Part shown: positions 16,181 through 24,757 of the stretch, one piece after another
How positions within the stretch are numbered: the first letter of the stretch is position 1
Layout of the letters: each line of letters starts with the position of its first letter
Assembly (NCBI RefSeq): GCF_003201205.1
Contig: NZ_QICN01000012.1
Span: 62,001-126,000 of the forward strand
Direction: 5' to 3'
From: Sinimarinibacterium flocculans
GTDB taxonomy: Bacteria; Pseudomonadota; Gammaproteobacteria; Nevskiales; Nevskiaceae
DNA length: 64,000 nt
Position numbers and translations under genes: made by a program
The notes under the pieces: generated by a model
Databases searched by the model: none
Told to the model about the DNA's origin: nothing
What the model saw: only the letters and a program-made list of their open reading frames with translations

Positions 16181-18337
16181 ATGCTGGCCGCGGCAATCTG
16201 CCTGCCGGTTCCGCTGCGTCGCAGCTTCGACTACCGGGTCGACGCGGCGCTGGCTGGCCGGCTGCGCCGCGGCTGCCGCGTACGGGTGCCGTTCGGGCGG
16301 CGCACGCTGGTGGGTGTCGTCGTCGGCGCACCGCGCGAGTTGCCCGAAGGCGCCGACGAACTGCGCGACATCGAGGCGGTGCTCGATGACGAGCCGCCGA
16401 TCCCGGCGGAACTGCTCGCGCTGTGCGAGTGGGCCGCCGACTACTACCTGCACCCGCTGGGCGAGGTGCTCGCTGCCGCCCTGCCGGCGGCGCTGCGCCG
16501 CGGCGCGATGCCGGCCACCGCGCAGACCGAGGGCTACGCGCTGACCGCGGCCGGACGCGCGGCGCTCGAGACCCTGCCGCCGCGACACCGCGCGCAGCGC
16601 AGCCTGCTGCAGGCCCTGAGCACCGCGCCGCGGTCCCGCGCCGATCTGGTCGCCACGGCGGCGGTGCTGCGCCGCGCACTCGACGCCGGCTGGATCGAAG
16701 CCGCCGACGCGCCGGCGGCGACGCCCGCAAGTGGGACGCCGACACCCACGCCCGAGCAGGCGGCAGCGCTCGACCGGCTGGCCGCCGGCGATGCCGGCTT
16801 TGCCGTCCACCTGCTGGAAGGCGTGACCGGCAGCGGCAAGACCGAGCTCTACCTGCGGCGGATCGAGGCCGCGCTCGCCGAGGGCCGCCAGGCGCTGCTG
16901 CTGGCGCCGGAGATCAGCCTGACCCCGCAGCTCGATGCGCGGCTGCGCGAGCGCTTCGGCGACGGCGTCCACCGCTTCCACTCGACGCTGACCGATCGCG
17001 CGCGCGAGCAGGTGTGGCTGCGCGCCCGCGACGGGCGCGCGCGCATCGTCGTCGGCACGCGATCCGCCGTATGGCTGCCGTTCGCACGGCTCGGGCTGAT
17101 CGTCGTCGACGAGGAACACGACACCTCGTACAAGCAGCAGGACGGCTTCCGCTACTCGGCGCGCGACGTCGCCATCCTGCGCGCGCAGCGGCTCGACGTG
17201 CCGGTGCTGCTCGGCACCGCGACGCCGTCGCTGGAGAGCCTGCACAACGCCCGCAGCGGACGCTATCGCCACATCCGCCTGCAGCGCCGCGTCCACGACA
17301 CGCCGCCGCCGCAGGTGCGGGTGCTCGACGTCCGCGGCCTGCCGCTGGATCACGGCCTGTCCCCGCCGCTGCTGCAGGCTGTCGACCGTCATCTCGACCA
17401 GGGCGGGCAGGCGCTGCTGTTTCTCAACCGGCGCGGCTATGCGCCGGTGCTGCTGTGCCATGCCTGCGGATGGAACGCCCCGTGCACGCACTGCGACGCC
17501 CACCTGACCCTGCACCGGGGACGCAACCGCCTGATCTGTCATCACTGCGGTGCGCAGCAGGCGGTGCCGCGCCACTGCCCGTCATGCTCGGCGACCAGCC
17601 TGATCGCCGTCGGCGCGGGGACCGAACGCATCGAACAGGCGCTGGCCAACCGCTTCCCGCAGTACCGCGTCGCGCGCTTCGACTCGGACCGCATCACCAG
17701 CCACGAGGCGCTCGAACGCCAGCTCGCCGACATCCGCGACGGCCGGACGCAGATCCTCGTCGGCACGCAGATCCTCGCCAAGGGGCACGACTTTCCCGGC
17801 CTGTCGCTGGTCGGCATCGTCTCCGCCGACCAGGCGCTGTACGGCACCGATTTCCGTGCCGTGGAGCGCATGGGCCAGCTCGTGACCCAGGTGGCTGGGC
17901 GCGCCGGACGTGCCGGCCAGCCGGGCGAGGTCTGGCTGCAGACGCACGAGCCCGAACACCCGCTGCTGCAGACGCTGGCCCGGGACGGTTACGGCGCGCT
18001 GTGCGACGCATTGCTGGCCGAGCGGCGCGACACCGGCCTGCCGCCGTACGCACACCTGGCCCTGCTGCGGGCGGAGGCGCGCGAAGCAGGGCAGGCGCTG
18101 CGCTTCCTGCAGCTCGTTCGCCCCTGCTTCGAGGCGCCCGACGTCACCGTCTACGAGCCGCTGCCGTCGGGCATGGAACGGCGCGCCGGCCTGGCGCGCG
18201 CCCAGCTGCTGCTGCAGTCCGCCAGCCGCGCCGCGCTGCACCGCAGCCTCGGCGCGGCGGTGGCGAGGCTCCAGCAGATGCCGGAGGCGCGCCGCCTGCG
18301 CTGGTCGGTGGACGTGGACCCCTACGATCTGATGTGA
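16181..18337 (+). CDS. priA: primosomal protein N' (replication restart helicase)
   Basis: A 718-residue superfamily 2 helicase that reloads DnaB at stalled forks. Order: N-terminal 3' DNA-binding domain (SFDYRVDAAL...VPFGRRTLVGVVVG), Walker A GVTGSGKTELYLR, Walker B DEEHD, and the Zn-binding insertion with four Cys pairs (CHACGWNAPCTHC, ICHHC, HCPSC). Helicase motifs V-VI follow in QILVGTQILAKGHDFPG and QVAGRAGRAG. Length is family-typical. A perfect DnaA box overlaps the region where a ribosome site would be expected, so DnaA could influence its expression. Confidence 0.97.
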   Translation: MLAAAICLPVPLRRSFDYRVDAALAGRLRRGCRVRVPFGRRTLVGVVVGAPRELPEGADELRDIEAVLDDEPPIPAELLALCEWAADYYLHPLGEVLAAALPAALRRGAMPATAQTEGYALTAAGRAALETLPPRHRAQRSLLQALSTAPRSRADLVATAAVLRRALDAGWIEAADAPAATPASGTPTPTPEQAAALDRLAAGDAGFAVHLLEGVTGSGKTELYLRRIEAALAEGRQALLLAPEISLTPQLDARLRERFGDGVHRFHSTLTDRAREQVWLRARDGRARIVVGTRSAVWLPFARLGLIVVDEEHDTSYKQQDGFRYSARDVAILRAQRLDVPVLLGTATPSLESLHNARSGRYRHIRLQRRVHDTPPPQVRVLDVRGLPLDHGLSPPLLQAVDRHLDQGGQALLFLNRRGYAPVLLCHACGWNAPCTHCDAHLTLHRGRNRLICHHCGAQQAVPRHCPSCSATSLIAVGAGTERIEQALANRFPQYRVARFDSDRITSHEALERQLADIRDGRTQILVGTQILAKGHDFPGLSLVGIVSADQALYGTDFRAVERMGQLVTQVAGRAGRAGQPGEVWLQTHEPEHPLLQTLARDGYGALCDALLAERRDTGLPPYAHLALLRAEAREAGQALRFLQLVRPCFEAPDVTVYEPLPSGMERRAGLARAQLLLQSASRAALHRSLGAAVARLQQMPEARRLRWSVDVDPYDLM

Positions 18338-18344
18338 CGCCGCC

Positions 18345-20150
18345 TCAGGTTCCGGTCAGCTCGCGCAGCGCCTGCAGGTAGACCTCCACCGGCAGATCCT
18401 CCGGCGCGACCGAGGTGGCCGTCATCAGCGCCTGCTGCTGATGCGCATTGAACGCGGCGATGCTCGGGTGCAGGCTGAGCAGCGACGGCAGCAGCGCCGG
18501 CGGCGCGCGGTGATGCGTGGCCTGCTCGTAGTCGTAGGCGATGCCGATGCCGGTGCCCTCGTCGAAGCGGCGCACGAAAATCTCCATGCCGCGCGGTACG
18601 CCGACCGTCTCGTCGAAGCCCACCGGCACGACGATCGACCCCATCTGCGTCGTCGAGCCGAAATCGCAGGTGCGTCCGCCGGTCGGGCCCGGCGACAGCA
18701 GCAGCGCATCGAGCCGCACCGGCGCGCCGCTGTCGTCGAGCACCGGTTCGCCGTCGGCGTCGACCAGCGCGTCCATGACGCCGGTGACGTAGGCGCGCAT
18801 GTCGACGATGGCCTGCAGTTCGGCCTCGGTCGGCTCCTGGTCGGGATCGGAGAGGGCCACCGTGCCCATGATGCCGGCCGAGCGGGCATCGACCAGCAGC
18901 GTCTCGACGATGCCGTCGCGCAGCAGGCAGGACTCGCGACCGTTGGCCGAGGTGGCGAAGGTGCTGCTGACGCAGTGGCGCGCGCTGTGCCCGCCTTCGA
19001 GTTCGAACTGGCGGAAGTAGTCGTTCATGTCGAAATGCCGCGAACCGGCGCCCAGGCTGGCGAAGTCCGGCAACCAGACGTCATGGATGATCGCGCCCAT
19101 GTCCGCGAGCTGCTCGACCGCCGCGGCGATCAACGCACCCTGCGCATCGGTACCGGCCGGACTGGTGTTGCTGCCGAGCTGGCGCAGCACGCCGATGTGC
19201 CGGCCGGCAACGCCGTGCGTCGCGCGGTCGAGGTACCGGGCGTAGGACGCCGGACGCGCCTCGGCCGGGTAGTCGAGGGTTTTGGGGTCGCGCGGGTCCA
19301 CGCCGGCCATCGCCGTGAGCATCAGTGCCGCGTCGCGCACGGTGCGCGTCATCGGCCCGCCGGTGTCGCGCTGGTGCGACAGCGGAAAGATGCCGTGCTG
19401 CGAGATCACGCCGAGGCTCGGGCGGATGCCGACCAGACCGTTGACCGAACTCGGATGCCGGATCGACTGGCAGGTATCCGAGCCGGTGCCGCCGAGCGCG
19501 AAATTGGCGGCGATGGACGCGCCGGTGCCCGACGACGATCCGGCCGGACTCTGGCTGGTGTTGTACGGGTTCGTCACCTGGATCGCGCGACCGGAAAAGC
19601 CGGTGGTGAAGAACGCGAACTCGTCCTGGTTCGCCTTGCCGAGAATCACCGCGCCGGCCTTGCGCAGACCGGCCACCGAATGCGCATCGACGCCGGCCTG
19701 ATGTCCGAGCATCGCGTACGAGCCCTGCGTGGACGGATGGTCGTAGGTGTCGTAGTTGTCCTTGAGCAGCACCGGCATGCAGTGCAGCGCGCGTTCGCCG
19801 ATGCCGCCGTCGCGCGCATACAGCGCGTCCAGCGCGGCGGCCTCGTCGAGCGCATGCGGATTGATCATCAGCACGCCGCGCACCGGCAGCAGGCCGCTCG
19901 GTTGCGGCGCGTCGTTGTAGGCGAAGATGCGGTCGATGTACATCTGCGTGAGACCGACGCAACTCAGCGTGCTGCCGTCGGCCAGCGTTCGCCTTCCGGC
20001 CAGTGCGTCGTGGACCTGCAACAGGTCGGCCTCGATCAGTGCGAAGGGCTCGGCCTCGCTCGTGGGAAGCGCCGGGCCGGGCCGGTCGCTGCCGCCACAG
20101 GCGGCCAGCGCCAGCACCGCCGCGAGCGGCAGTGGACTACGGATCGTCAT
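18345..20150 (-). CDS. amidase signature family lipoprotein
   Basis: A 601-residue exported amidase. The N-terminus (MTIRSPLPLAAVLALAA-Cys) is a lipoprotein signal. The Ser-Ser-Lys triad regions are present: VLLKDNYDTYD (Lys), SPAGSSSGTGASIAANFALG (cis-Ser) and GGTGSDTCQSIRHPSSVNG (nucleophile Ser). The length and an insertion around 370-460 exceed typical GatA-like amidases. ATG 20150 was chosen for the signal and the GGGAGAG upstream; a longer frame to 20648 is spurious. It ends 7 bases from priA, convergent. Substrate unknown. Confidence 0.88.
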   Translation of the reverse strand: MTIRSPLPLAAVLALAACGGSDRPGPALPTSEAEPFALIEADLLQVHDALAGRRTLADGSTLSCVGLTQMYIDRIFAYNDAPQPSGLLPVRGVLMINPHALDEAAALDALYARDGGIGERALHCMPVLLKDNYDTYDHPSTQGSYAMLGHQAGVDAHSVAGLRKAGAVILGKANQDEFAFFTTGFSGRAIQVTNPYNTSQSPAGSSSGTGASIAANFALGGTGSDTCQSIRHPSSVNGLVGIRPSLGVISQHGIFPLSHQRDTGGPMTRTVRDAALMLTAMAGVDPRDPKTLDYPAEARPASYARYLDRATHGVAGRHIGVLRQLGSNTSPAGTDAQGALIAAAVEQLADMGAIIHDVWLPDFASLGAGSRHFDMNDYFRQFELEGGHSARHCVSSTFATSANGRESCLLRDGIVETLLVDARSAGIMGTVALSDPDQEPTEAELQAIVDMRAYVTGVMDALVDADGEPVLDDSGAPVRLDALLLSPGPTGGRTCDFGSTTQMGSIVVPVGFDETVGVPRGMEIFVRRFDEGTGIGIAYDYEQATHHRAPPALLPSLLSLHPSIAAFNAHQQQALMTATSVAPEDLPVEVYLQALRELTGT

Positions 20151-20291
20151 GGTGTTTTCTCTCCCGCGCGGCCCGATCGGCCACGTCTGACAGGCGTGGA
20201 CGCACGATCCGCGCCAGAGACGGGCGAATGTCGTGCCCACCGATCGTCCATGCGCGCTACAGTGGCGGCGGACCCCGTCAAGGAACGCATC

Positions 20292-20543
20292 GTGACGCCG
20301 CAACAGATCCAGCAGGCCGAGTGGGAAAACCCCGCCAACTGGAGCACGCGCGGGCCGCTCGGCGTCTATTTCAGCAAGGCCGACCCGCGCATCTGGGTGC
20401 CCAAGACACGGCCCGGCCTCGGCTGGACCGTCAACCTCGCGCACCCCGCCGGCGTCGCCTGGATGTTCGGCCTGCTGCTGTTGCCGACGGCGGTGCTGAT
20501 CGGCGTGCTGGCCTTCGCATGTCCCTGCGCCGGCGCGGGCTGA
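20292..20543 (+). CDS. small DUF5808-type membrane protein
   Basis: An 83-residue protein: NWSTRGPLGVYFSKADPRIWVPK, then GLGWTVNLAHP and one or two hydrophobic segments (VAWMFGLLLLPTAVLIGVLAF). The Y-F-x-x-x-D-P-R-I-W-V-P-K pattern is that of the DUF5808 domain. I start at GTG 20292 because AAGGA precedes it; ATG 20250 is an in-frame alternative adding 14 residues. It overlaps the next hydrolase gene by 25 bases, suggesting translational coupling. Function unknown. Confidence 0.75.
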   Translation: MTPQQIQQAEWENPANWSTRGPLGVYFSKADPRIWVPKTRPGLGWTVNLAHPAGVAWMFGLLLLPTAVLIGVLAFACPCAGAG

Positions 20544-21232
20544 TCGCCGGCCGCGGCCTCGCGGCGGCGCTGCTGCTGGCCGGGGGTGCCGCCGCGGGCG
20601 CCGGGCCCGTGCTCGATTCGCTGCCGATGACCGTCGACCCGTCGGCAACCTACCTGCTCTACCTGCACGGACGGATCATCGAGGATCGCGGCCCGCGGGC
20701 GATGCACCCGCAGTGGGGACTCTACGACCTGGAAGCGGTGAGCCGCGCGCTGGCGGCGCGCGATGCGATCGTGGTCGCGCGACAGCGCGCACCCGGCAGC
20801 CGCGTGCGCGAGGACGCCGAAGCGGTGCAGGAGCAGGTGCGCGCCCTGCTCGCCGCCGGCGTGCCGGCGCCGCGCATCGTCGTCGTCGGCTTCTCCAAGG
20901 GGGCGGCCATTGCGATGCTCGCCGCCGCCGGTCTGCCCGAGCCGCTGCGGCTGGTCGTGCTGGCCGGCTGCGCACCCGGCATGCGCGGGCCGCTGACGCT
21001 CTCCGCCCATGTGCTGTCGATCCACGAGCGTTCGGACCCGCTCGGCGAAAGCTGCGCGGCGCTGCTGTCCGGCGGCGGCGAGGCGTCCTTCACCGAAATC
21101 GCCATCGCCACCGGCCGCAGCCACGGCGCCTTCTTCCTGCCGCAGGACGAATGGGTCGTTCCGCTGCTGGATTGGGTGCACGGCACCGACCCGGCCGGCG
21201 CGCAACCGGCAGAACCGCGCCCCGCCCCGTGA
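20519..21232 (+). CDS. exported alpha/beta hydrolase-like protein
   Basis: A 237-residue protein with an N-terminal export signal (RRRGLIAGRGLAAALLLAGGAAAGA; the RR could be Tat-like). It has a hydrolase core: YLLYLHGRIIED, a nucleophile-elbow-like VVVGFSKGAAIAMLAA, a late acid in HERSDPLG, and GRSHGAFF. The nucleophile motif G-F-S-K-G fits G-x-S-x-G. The start lies within the upstream DUF5808 gene. argS begins 51 bases downstream. Substrate unknown. Confidence 0.75.
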   Translation: MSLRRRGLIAGRGLAAALLLAGGAAAGAGPVLDSLPMTVDPSATYLLYLHGRIIEDRGPRAMHPQWGLYDLEAVSRALAARDAIVVARQRAPGSRVREDAEAVQEQVRALLAAGVPAPRIVVVGFSKGAAIAMLAAAGLPEPLRLVVLAGCAPGMRGPLTLSAHVLSIHERSDPLGESCAALLSGGGEASFTEIAIATGRSHGAFFLPQDEWVVPLLDWVHGTDPAGAQPAEPRPAP

Positions 21233-21249
21233 CGGCCTGCCGTAAGGGG

Positions 21250-21255
21250 TAGAAT
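21250..21255 (+). promoter_or_regulatory. candidate -10 element for argS
   Basis: TAGAAT at 21250-21255, preceded by a G-rich run, lies about 29 bases before the argS ATG. No convincing -35 hexamer is placed 17 bases upstream, so this is a weak call. Confidence 0.3.
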
Positions 21256-21283
21256 TCGCGGCCTTTTGCTGCGAGCGGTATCG

Positions 21284-23080
21284 ATGAAAGAACACCTGCA
21301 GGAGCTGCTGGCCACGGCGCTCAAGCGCACCCTGGCCGACGCCGGCGCCGATCTGGCGCCGACGATCCAGCTCGACGCGACGCGCGACGCGAAGTTCGGC
21401 GACTTCCAGACCAACCTGGCCCTGCAGATCGCCAAGCCGCTGGGCAAGCCGCCGCGCGCCATCGCCGAAATCCTGATGCGCCACCTGCCGGAGTCGACGC
21501 GCGTGGCCAAGGTCGAGGTTGCCGGCCCCGGCTTCATCAACTTCTTTCTCGCGCAGGCGGCATTCCAGTCGGTGGTGTCCGAGGTGCTCGCCCAGGGCGA
21601 GACCTACGGCTGCGACGATTCGGGGCGCAAGGGGCGGATCAACGTCGAGTACGTCTCGGCGAATCCCACCGGACCGATGCACGTCGGCCACGGCCGCGGC
21701 GCCGCCTACGGCGACTCCATGGCCAAGCTGCTCGCCGCCACCGGCTGGACGGTGTGGCGCGAGTACTACATCAACGACGCCGGCCGCCAGGTGGACGTGC
21801 TCGCGACCAGCGTGTGGACGCGCTACCTGCAGGCCTGCGGCGAGACCCTCGAAATTGCCCGCCGCGGCTACCCGGCGGACTACATCAGGCAGACCGCGGC
21901 GACGCTCATCGATCAGCACGGCGAGGCCTTCCGCAAGCCGGCCGCCGAAGTGCTGGCCGGCCTGCCGCCCGACCCGGCGACGCCGGACAATGCGACCGAC
22001 GCGCAGAAGGACGAGGCCAAGACGCAGCAGGAGCGCTATCTCGACGCGCTGATCGAGCGCGCGAAATCGCTGCTCGGTGACGGCTACGCGCAGATCCAGG
22101 CCGCCGCACTCGCCGACCAGCTCGCGACCATCCGCAAGACGCTCGCGGACTTCAACGTGAGCTTCGACCAGTGGACCTCGGAGAAGACCCTGGTCGACAG
22201 CGGCTTCGTCGCCAAGGCGCTGGCGCAGCTCGCGGACAAGGGCCTCACCTACGAGAAGGACGGCGCGCTGTGGATGCGCACCGAGGCTTTCGGTGACGAA
22301 AAGGACCGCGTGCTGGTCAAGGCCGACGGCGCCGCGACCTATTTCTGCAACGATCTCGCGTACCACATCGACAAGCTCGCGCGCACGCAGGGCGAGAGCA
22401 GCGTGCCGCCGGTGCTGATGGACGTCTGGGGCGCCGACCACCACGGCTACATCGCGCGGGTGCGCGCCGCCATCGAGGCGCTCACCGGCCGCAAGGACGC
22501 GCTCAACGTGCAGCTCATCCAGTTCGTCACGCTGTCGAGCGGCCGCATGGGCAAGCGCAGCGGCAACTTCGTCACGCTGCAGGACCTCATCGACGAGGCC
22601 GGCGCCGATGCGACGCGCTTCTTCTTCCTGATGCGCTCGCACGACCAGCACCTGGAGTTCGACATCGACCTCGCGCGCTCGCAGTCGAACGACAACCCGG
22701 TCTACTACGTGCAGTACGCGCATGCGCGCATCTGCAGCGTGTTCCAGCAGCTCGCCGACAAGAACGGGCAGTGGGACGCGGATACCGCGCGCCTGACCCT
22801 GCACCGGCTGACCAACGAGCACGAGAAGGCGCTGCTGACGCTGCTCGCGCGCTATCCGGAGATGCTCGAGCGCGCAGCGGCGGCGTACACGCCGCATACC
22901 GTCGTGTTCTTCCTCAAGGACGTCGCCGAGGCCCTGCACAGCTACTACAACGTGCACCGCTTCCTCGTCGAGGACGATCCGGAGCTGCAGGCCGCCCGCC
23001 TCGCGCTGATCCAGGCCACCGGCCAGGTGATCCGCAACGGCCTCGCAATCCTCGGCGTGTCCGCGCCGGAGAAGATGTAA
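21284..23080 (+). CDS. argS: arginyl-tRNA synthetase
   Basis: A 598-residue class I tRNA synthetase that charges tRNA-Arg. The HIGH motif appears as ANPTGPMHVGHGRG and the KMSK-like loop as SSGRMGKRSGNF. The N-terminal Add-1 domain (KFGDFQTNLALQIAKPLGKPP) and C-terminal anticodon domain (RYPEMLERAAAAYTPHTVVFFLKDVAEALHSYYN) are both complete. The start at ATG 21284 matches the family N-terminus. A SPOR-domain protein follows after 2 bases, an arrangement common in gammaproteobacteria. Confidence 0.97.
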   Translation: MKEHLQELLATALKRTLADAGADLAPTIQLDATRDAKFGDFQTNLALQIAKPLGKPPRAIAEILMRHLPESTRVAKVEVAGPGFINFFLAQAAFQSVVSEVLAQGETYGCDDSGRKGRINVEYVSANPTGPMHVGHGRGAAYGDSMAKLLAATGWTVWREYYINDAGRQVDVLATSVWTRYLQACGETLEIARRGYPADYIRQTAATLIDQHGEAFRKPAAEVLAGLPPDPATPDNATDAQKDEAKTQQERYLDALIERAKSLLGDGYAQIQAAALADQLATIRKTLADFNVSFDQWTSEKTLVDSGFVAKALAQLADKGLTYEKDGALWMRTEAFGDEKDRVLVKADGAATYFCNDLAYHIDKLARTQGESSVPPVLMDVWGADHHGYIARVRAAIEALTGRKDALNVQLIQFVTLSSGRMGKRSGNFVTLQDLIDEAGADATRFFFLMRSHDQHLEFDIDLARSQSNDNPVYYVQYAHARICSVFQQLADKNGQWDADTARLTLHRLTNEHEKALLTLLARYPEMLERAAAAYTPHTVVFFLKDVAEALHSYYNVHRFLVEDDPELQAARLALIQATGQVIRNGLAILGVSAPEKM

Positions 23081-23082
23081 CC

Positions 23083-23676
23083 ATGGCCCGCGACTACGCA
23101 CAGCGCGGCCGCAGCAGCGGCCGGCATCAGGCCCGGGGCCGCGGATCGTCCGCCCGCAGCGGGCTGCCGGGATGGATCTGGATGGTCGTCGGCCTCTCGG
23201 CCGGCCTGGTCGTCGCCGCCTTCGTCTACATCTCGCGGCCGGTCGAGCAGAAGACCATTGTGCGCACCGAGCCGGCGGTCGTGCCGGCCAAGCCGAACAA
23301 GAACGCGCCGATCCCGCTGCCGCCGAAGGAGAAGGCGCGCTTCACCTTCTACGAGATCCTCAAGAGCCAGGAAGTCGTCGTGCCCAAGGAACAGGCGCGC
23401 GACCCGGATGCCCCCGCGCCCGGCGCCGCGCCGGCCGGCAGCGACCGCTACATCATCCAGGTGGCCTCGTTCCGCGCGCAGGACGATGCCGAGCGGCAGA
23501 AGGCCAGCCTTGCGCTGATCGGCATCGAGTCACGCATCGAAAGCGTGACCATCGACGACAAGGACACCTACTACCGCGTACGCGTCGGCCCGGAGAACGA
23601 CTGGCGCAAGGTGCAGTCGACGATGGCGCGCCTCGACGAGAACGGCATCGAGGCCTTGTTGATCAAGCTGCAGTAA
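23083..23676 (+). CDS. SPOR domain cell-division protein (FtsN-like)
   Basis: A 197-residue single-pass inner-membrane protein: basic cytoplasmic N-terminus, one membrane segment (WIWMVVGLSAGLVVAAFVYIS, about 28-48), a Pro/Lys-rich periplasmic linker with FTFYEILKSQEVVVPKE, and a C-terminal SPOR domain (about 125-195) beginning YIIQVASFRAQDDAERQKA. SPOR domains bind denuded septal peptidoglycan. Its position directly after argS supports an FtsN-type assignment. The FYxxL motif before the linker is also typical of this group. Confidence 0.9.
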   Translation: MARDYAQRGRSSGRHQARGRGSSARSGLPGWIWMVVGLSAGLVVAAFVYISRPVEQKTIVRTEPAVVPAKPNKNAPIPLPPKEKARFTFYEILKSQEVVVPKEQARDPDAPAPGAAPAGSDRYIIQVASFRAQDDAERQKASLALIGIESRIESVTIDDKDTYYRVRVGPENDWRKVQSTMARLDENGIEALLIKLQ

Positions 23677-23752
23677 GGCGCGGCTCAAGCCGCAGCCATG
23701 ACGCTTCGCTCAAGCCATCCGTGGCGCAACCGCAGCGCCGACCGAAGCCCCT

Positions 23753-23808
23753 GCCCGGCCATCCTTGGCCGGGCGTTCGGGATCGCTGCGAGTGCCATCG
23801 GCACTCGC
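23753..23808. terminator. two tandem perfect hairpins between convergent genes
   Basis: GCCCGGCC-ATCCTT-GGCCGGGC (23753-23774) is followed by GCGAGTGCC-ATC-GGCACTCGC (23788-23808); both stems are perfect. The second is further flanked by GGGATCG / CGATCCC. They sit in the 146-base gap between the SPOR gene and the convergent SDR gene. No T-run follows, so the pair may be a bidirectional mRNA 3' end or a repeat element. Confidence 0.5.
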
Positions 23809-23822
23809 AAAGACACGATCCC

Positions 23823-24626
23823 TCACCCCAACAACTGCTTCGCGATCAGGCTGCGATACGCCCCGTCCGGCACGACGCGGCGCATCGCCAGCAGGCCCTT
23901 GGCGTCGTTGCCGATGACGTAGCGCAGCCGCGAGGAGCCGTCGGTCGCGGCCTTCCAGATCGCATCGGCCACGGCGTCGGCCTCCGCCCCCTTGTTCACC
24001 GCGTTGCCCATGCGCCGCATGCCCTTGTCGACGATGGCGTTGTACGCACTCAGCTCGCGGTCGTGGACGAAATCCGCGGAGCGCTCGTAGAAGTCGGTCT
24101 TGATCGCACCCGGTTCGATCAGCTTCACGCGGATGCCCAGCGGCGCGAGTTCGAAGGCCAGCGACTCGGTGAAACCGTCGACCGCCCACTTGGTCGCGTG
24201 GTAGACGCTGTAGAACGGGAACGTGAGCCGCCCACCCATGCTGGCGACATTGACCAGCGTGCCCTCGCCCTGCTCGCGGAACTGCGGGATCAGCGCGCGA
24301 CACATGCGCATCAGGCCGAAGACATTGGTCTCGAACTGGCGCTGGATGCGGTCCTCATCCATCGACTCGAAGGTGCCGACGAGGCTGTAGCCGGCGTTGT
24401 TTACCAGCACGTCGATGCGGCCGAAACGCTCGTTGGCGGCCTTGATCGCGGCGGCGATCGAATCGGCATCGGTCACGTCCAGCCGCGTCACCAGCCAGCG
24501 GCCGTCCTCTCGTTCGGACTTGGGCGTGCGCATGGTCGCAACCACGTTCCAGCCGCGCGCGAAGAACAGCTCCGCGGTCGCCCTGCCGATGCCGGTGCTG
24601 GCGCCGGTGATGAGGATGGTCTTCAT
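23823..24626 (-). CDS. short-chain dehydrogenase/reductase
   Basis: A 267-residue classical SDR: coenzyme motif TGASTGIG near the N-terminus, NNAGYS, catalytic Ser in NVASMGGR, and YxxxK in YHATK, all intact. The pattern resembles SDRs annotated as oxidoreductases of lipid or aromatic ketone substrates; the substrate is not readable. I start at ATG 24626, seven bases after a GGGGG ribosome site; ATG 24632 is an alternative. It is divergent from a DUF839 lipoprotein. Confidence 0.9.
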   Translation of the reverse strand: MKTILITGASTGIGRATAELFFARGWNVVATMRTPKSEREDGRWLVTRLDVTDADSIAAAIKAANERFGRIDVLVNNAGYSLVGTFESMDEDRIQRQFETNVFGLMRMCRALIPQFREQGEGTLVNVASMGGRLTFPFYSVYHATKWAVDGFTESLAFELAPLGIRVKLIEPGAIKTDFYERSADFVHDRELSAYNAIVDKGMRRMGNAVNKGAEADAVADAIWKAATDGSSRLRYVIGNDAKGLLAMRRVVPDGAYRSLIAKQLLG

Positions 24627-24757
24627 GGTCATGCCCCCGTCGTCGATGTCCGGGCAGTGTATCGGCCGCAGGCCGGGTGCGGGCATCGCCCACTTCATCG
24701 GCGTGTCGCAATCGGCGACTATGCTGGTGCGTTCCTTCCCGCACCCTGCCGCCCGCC

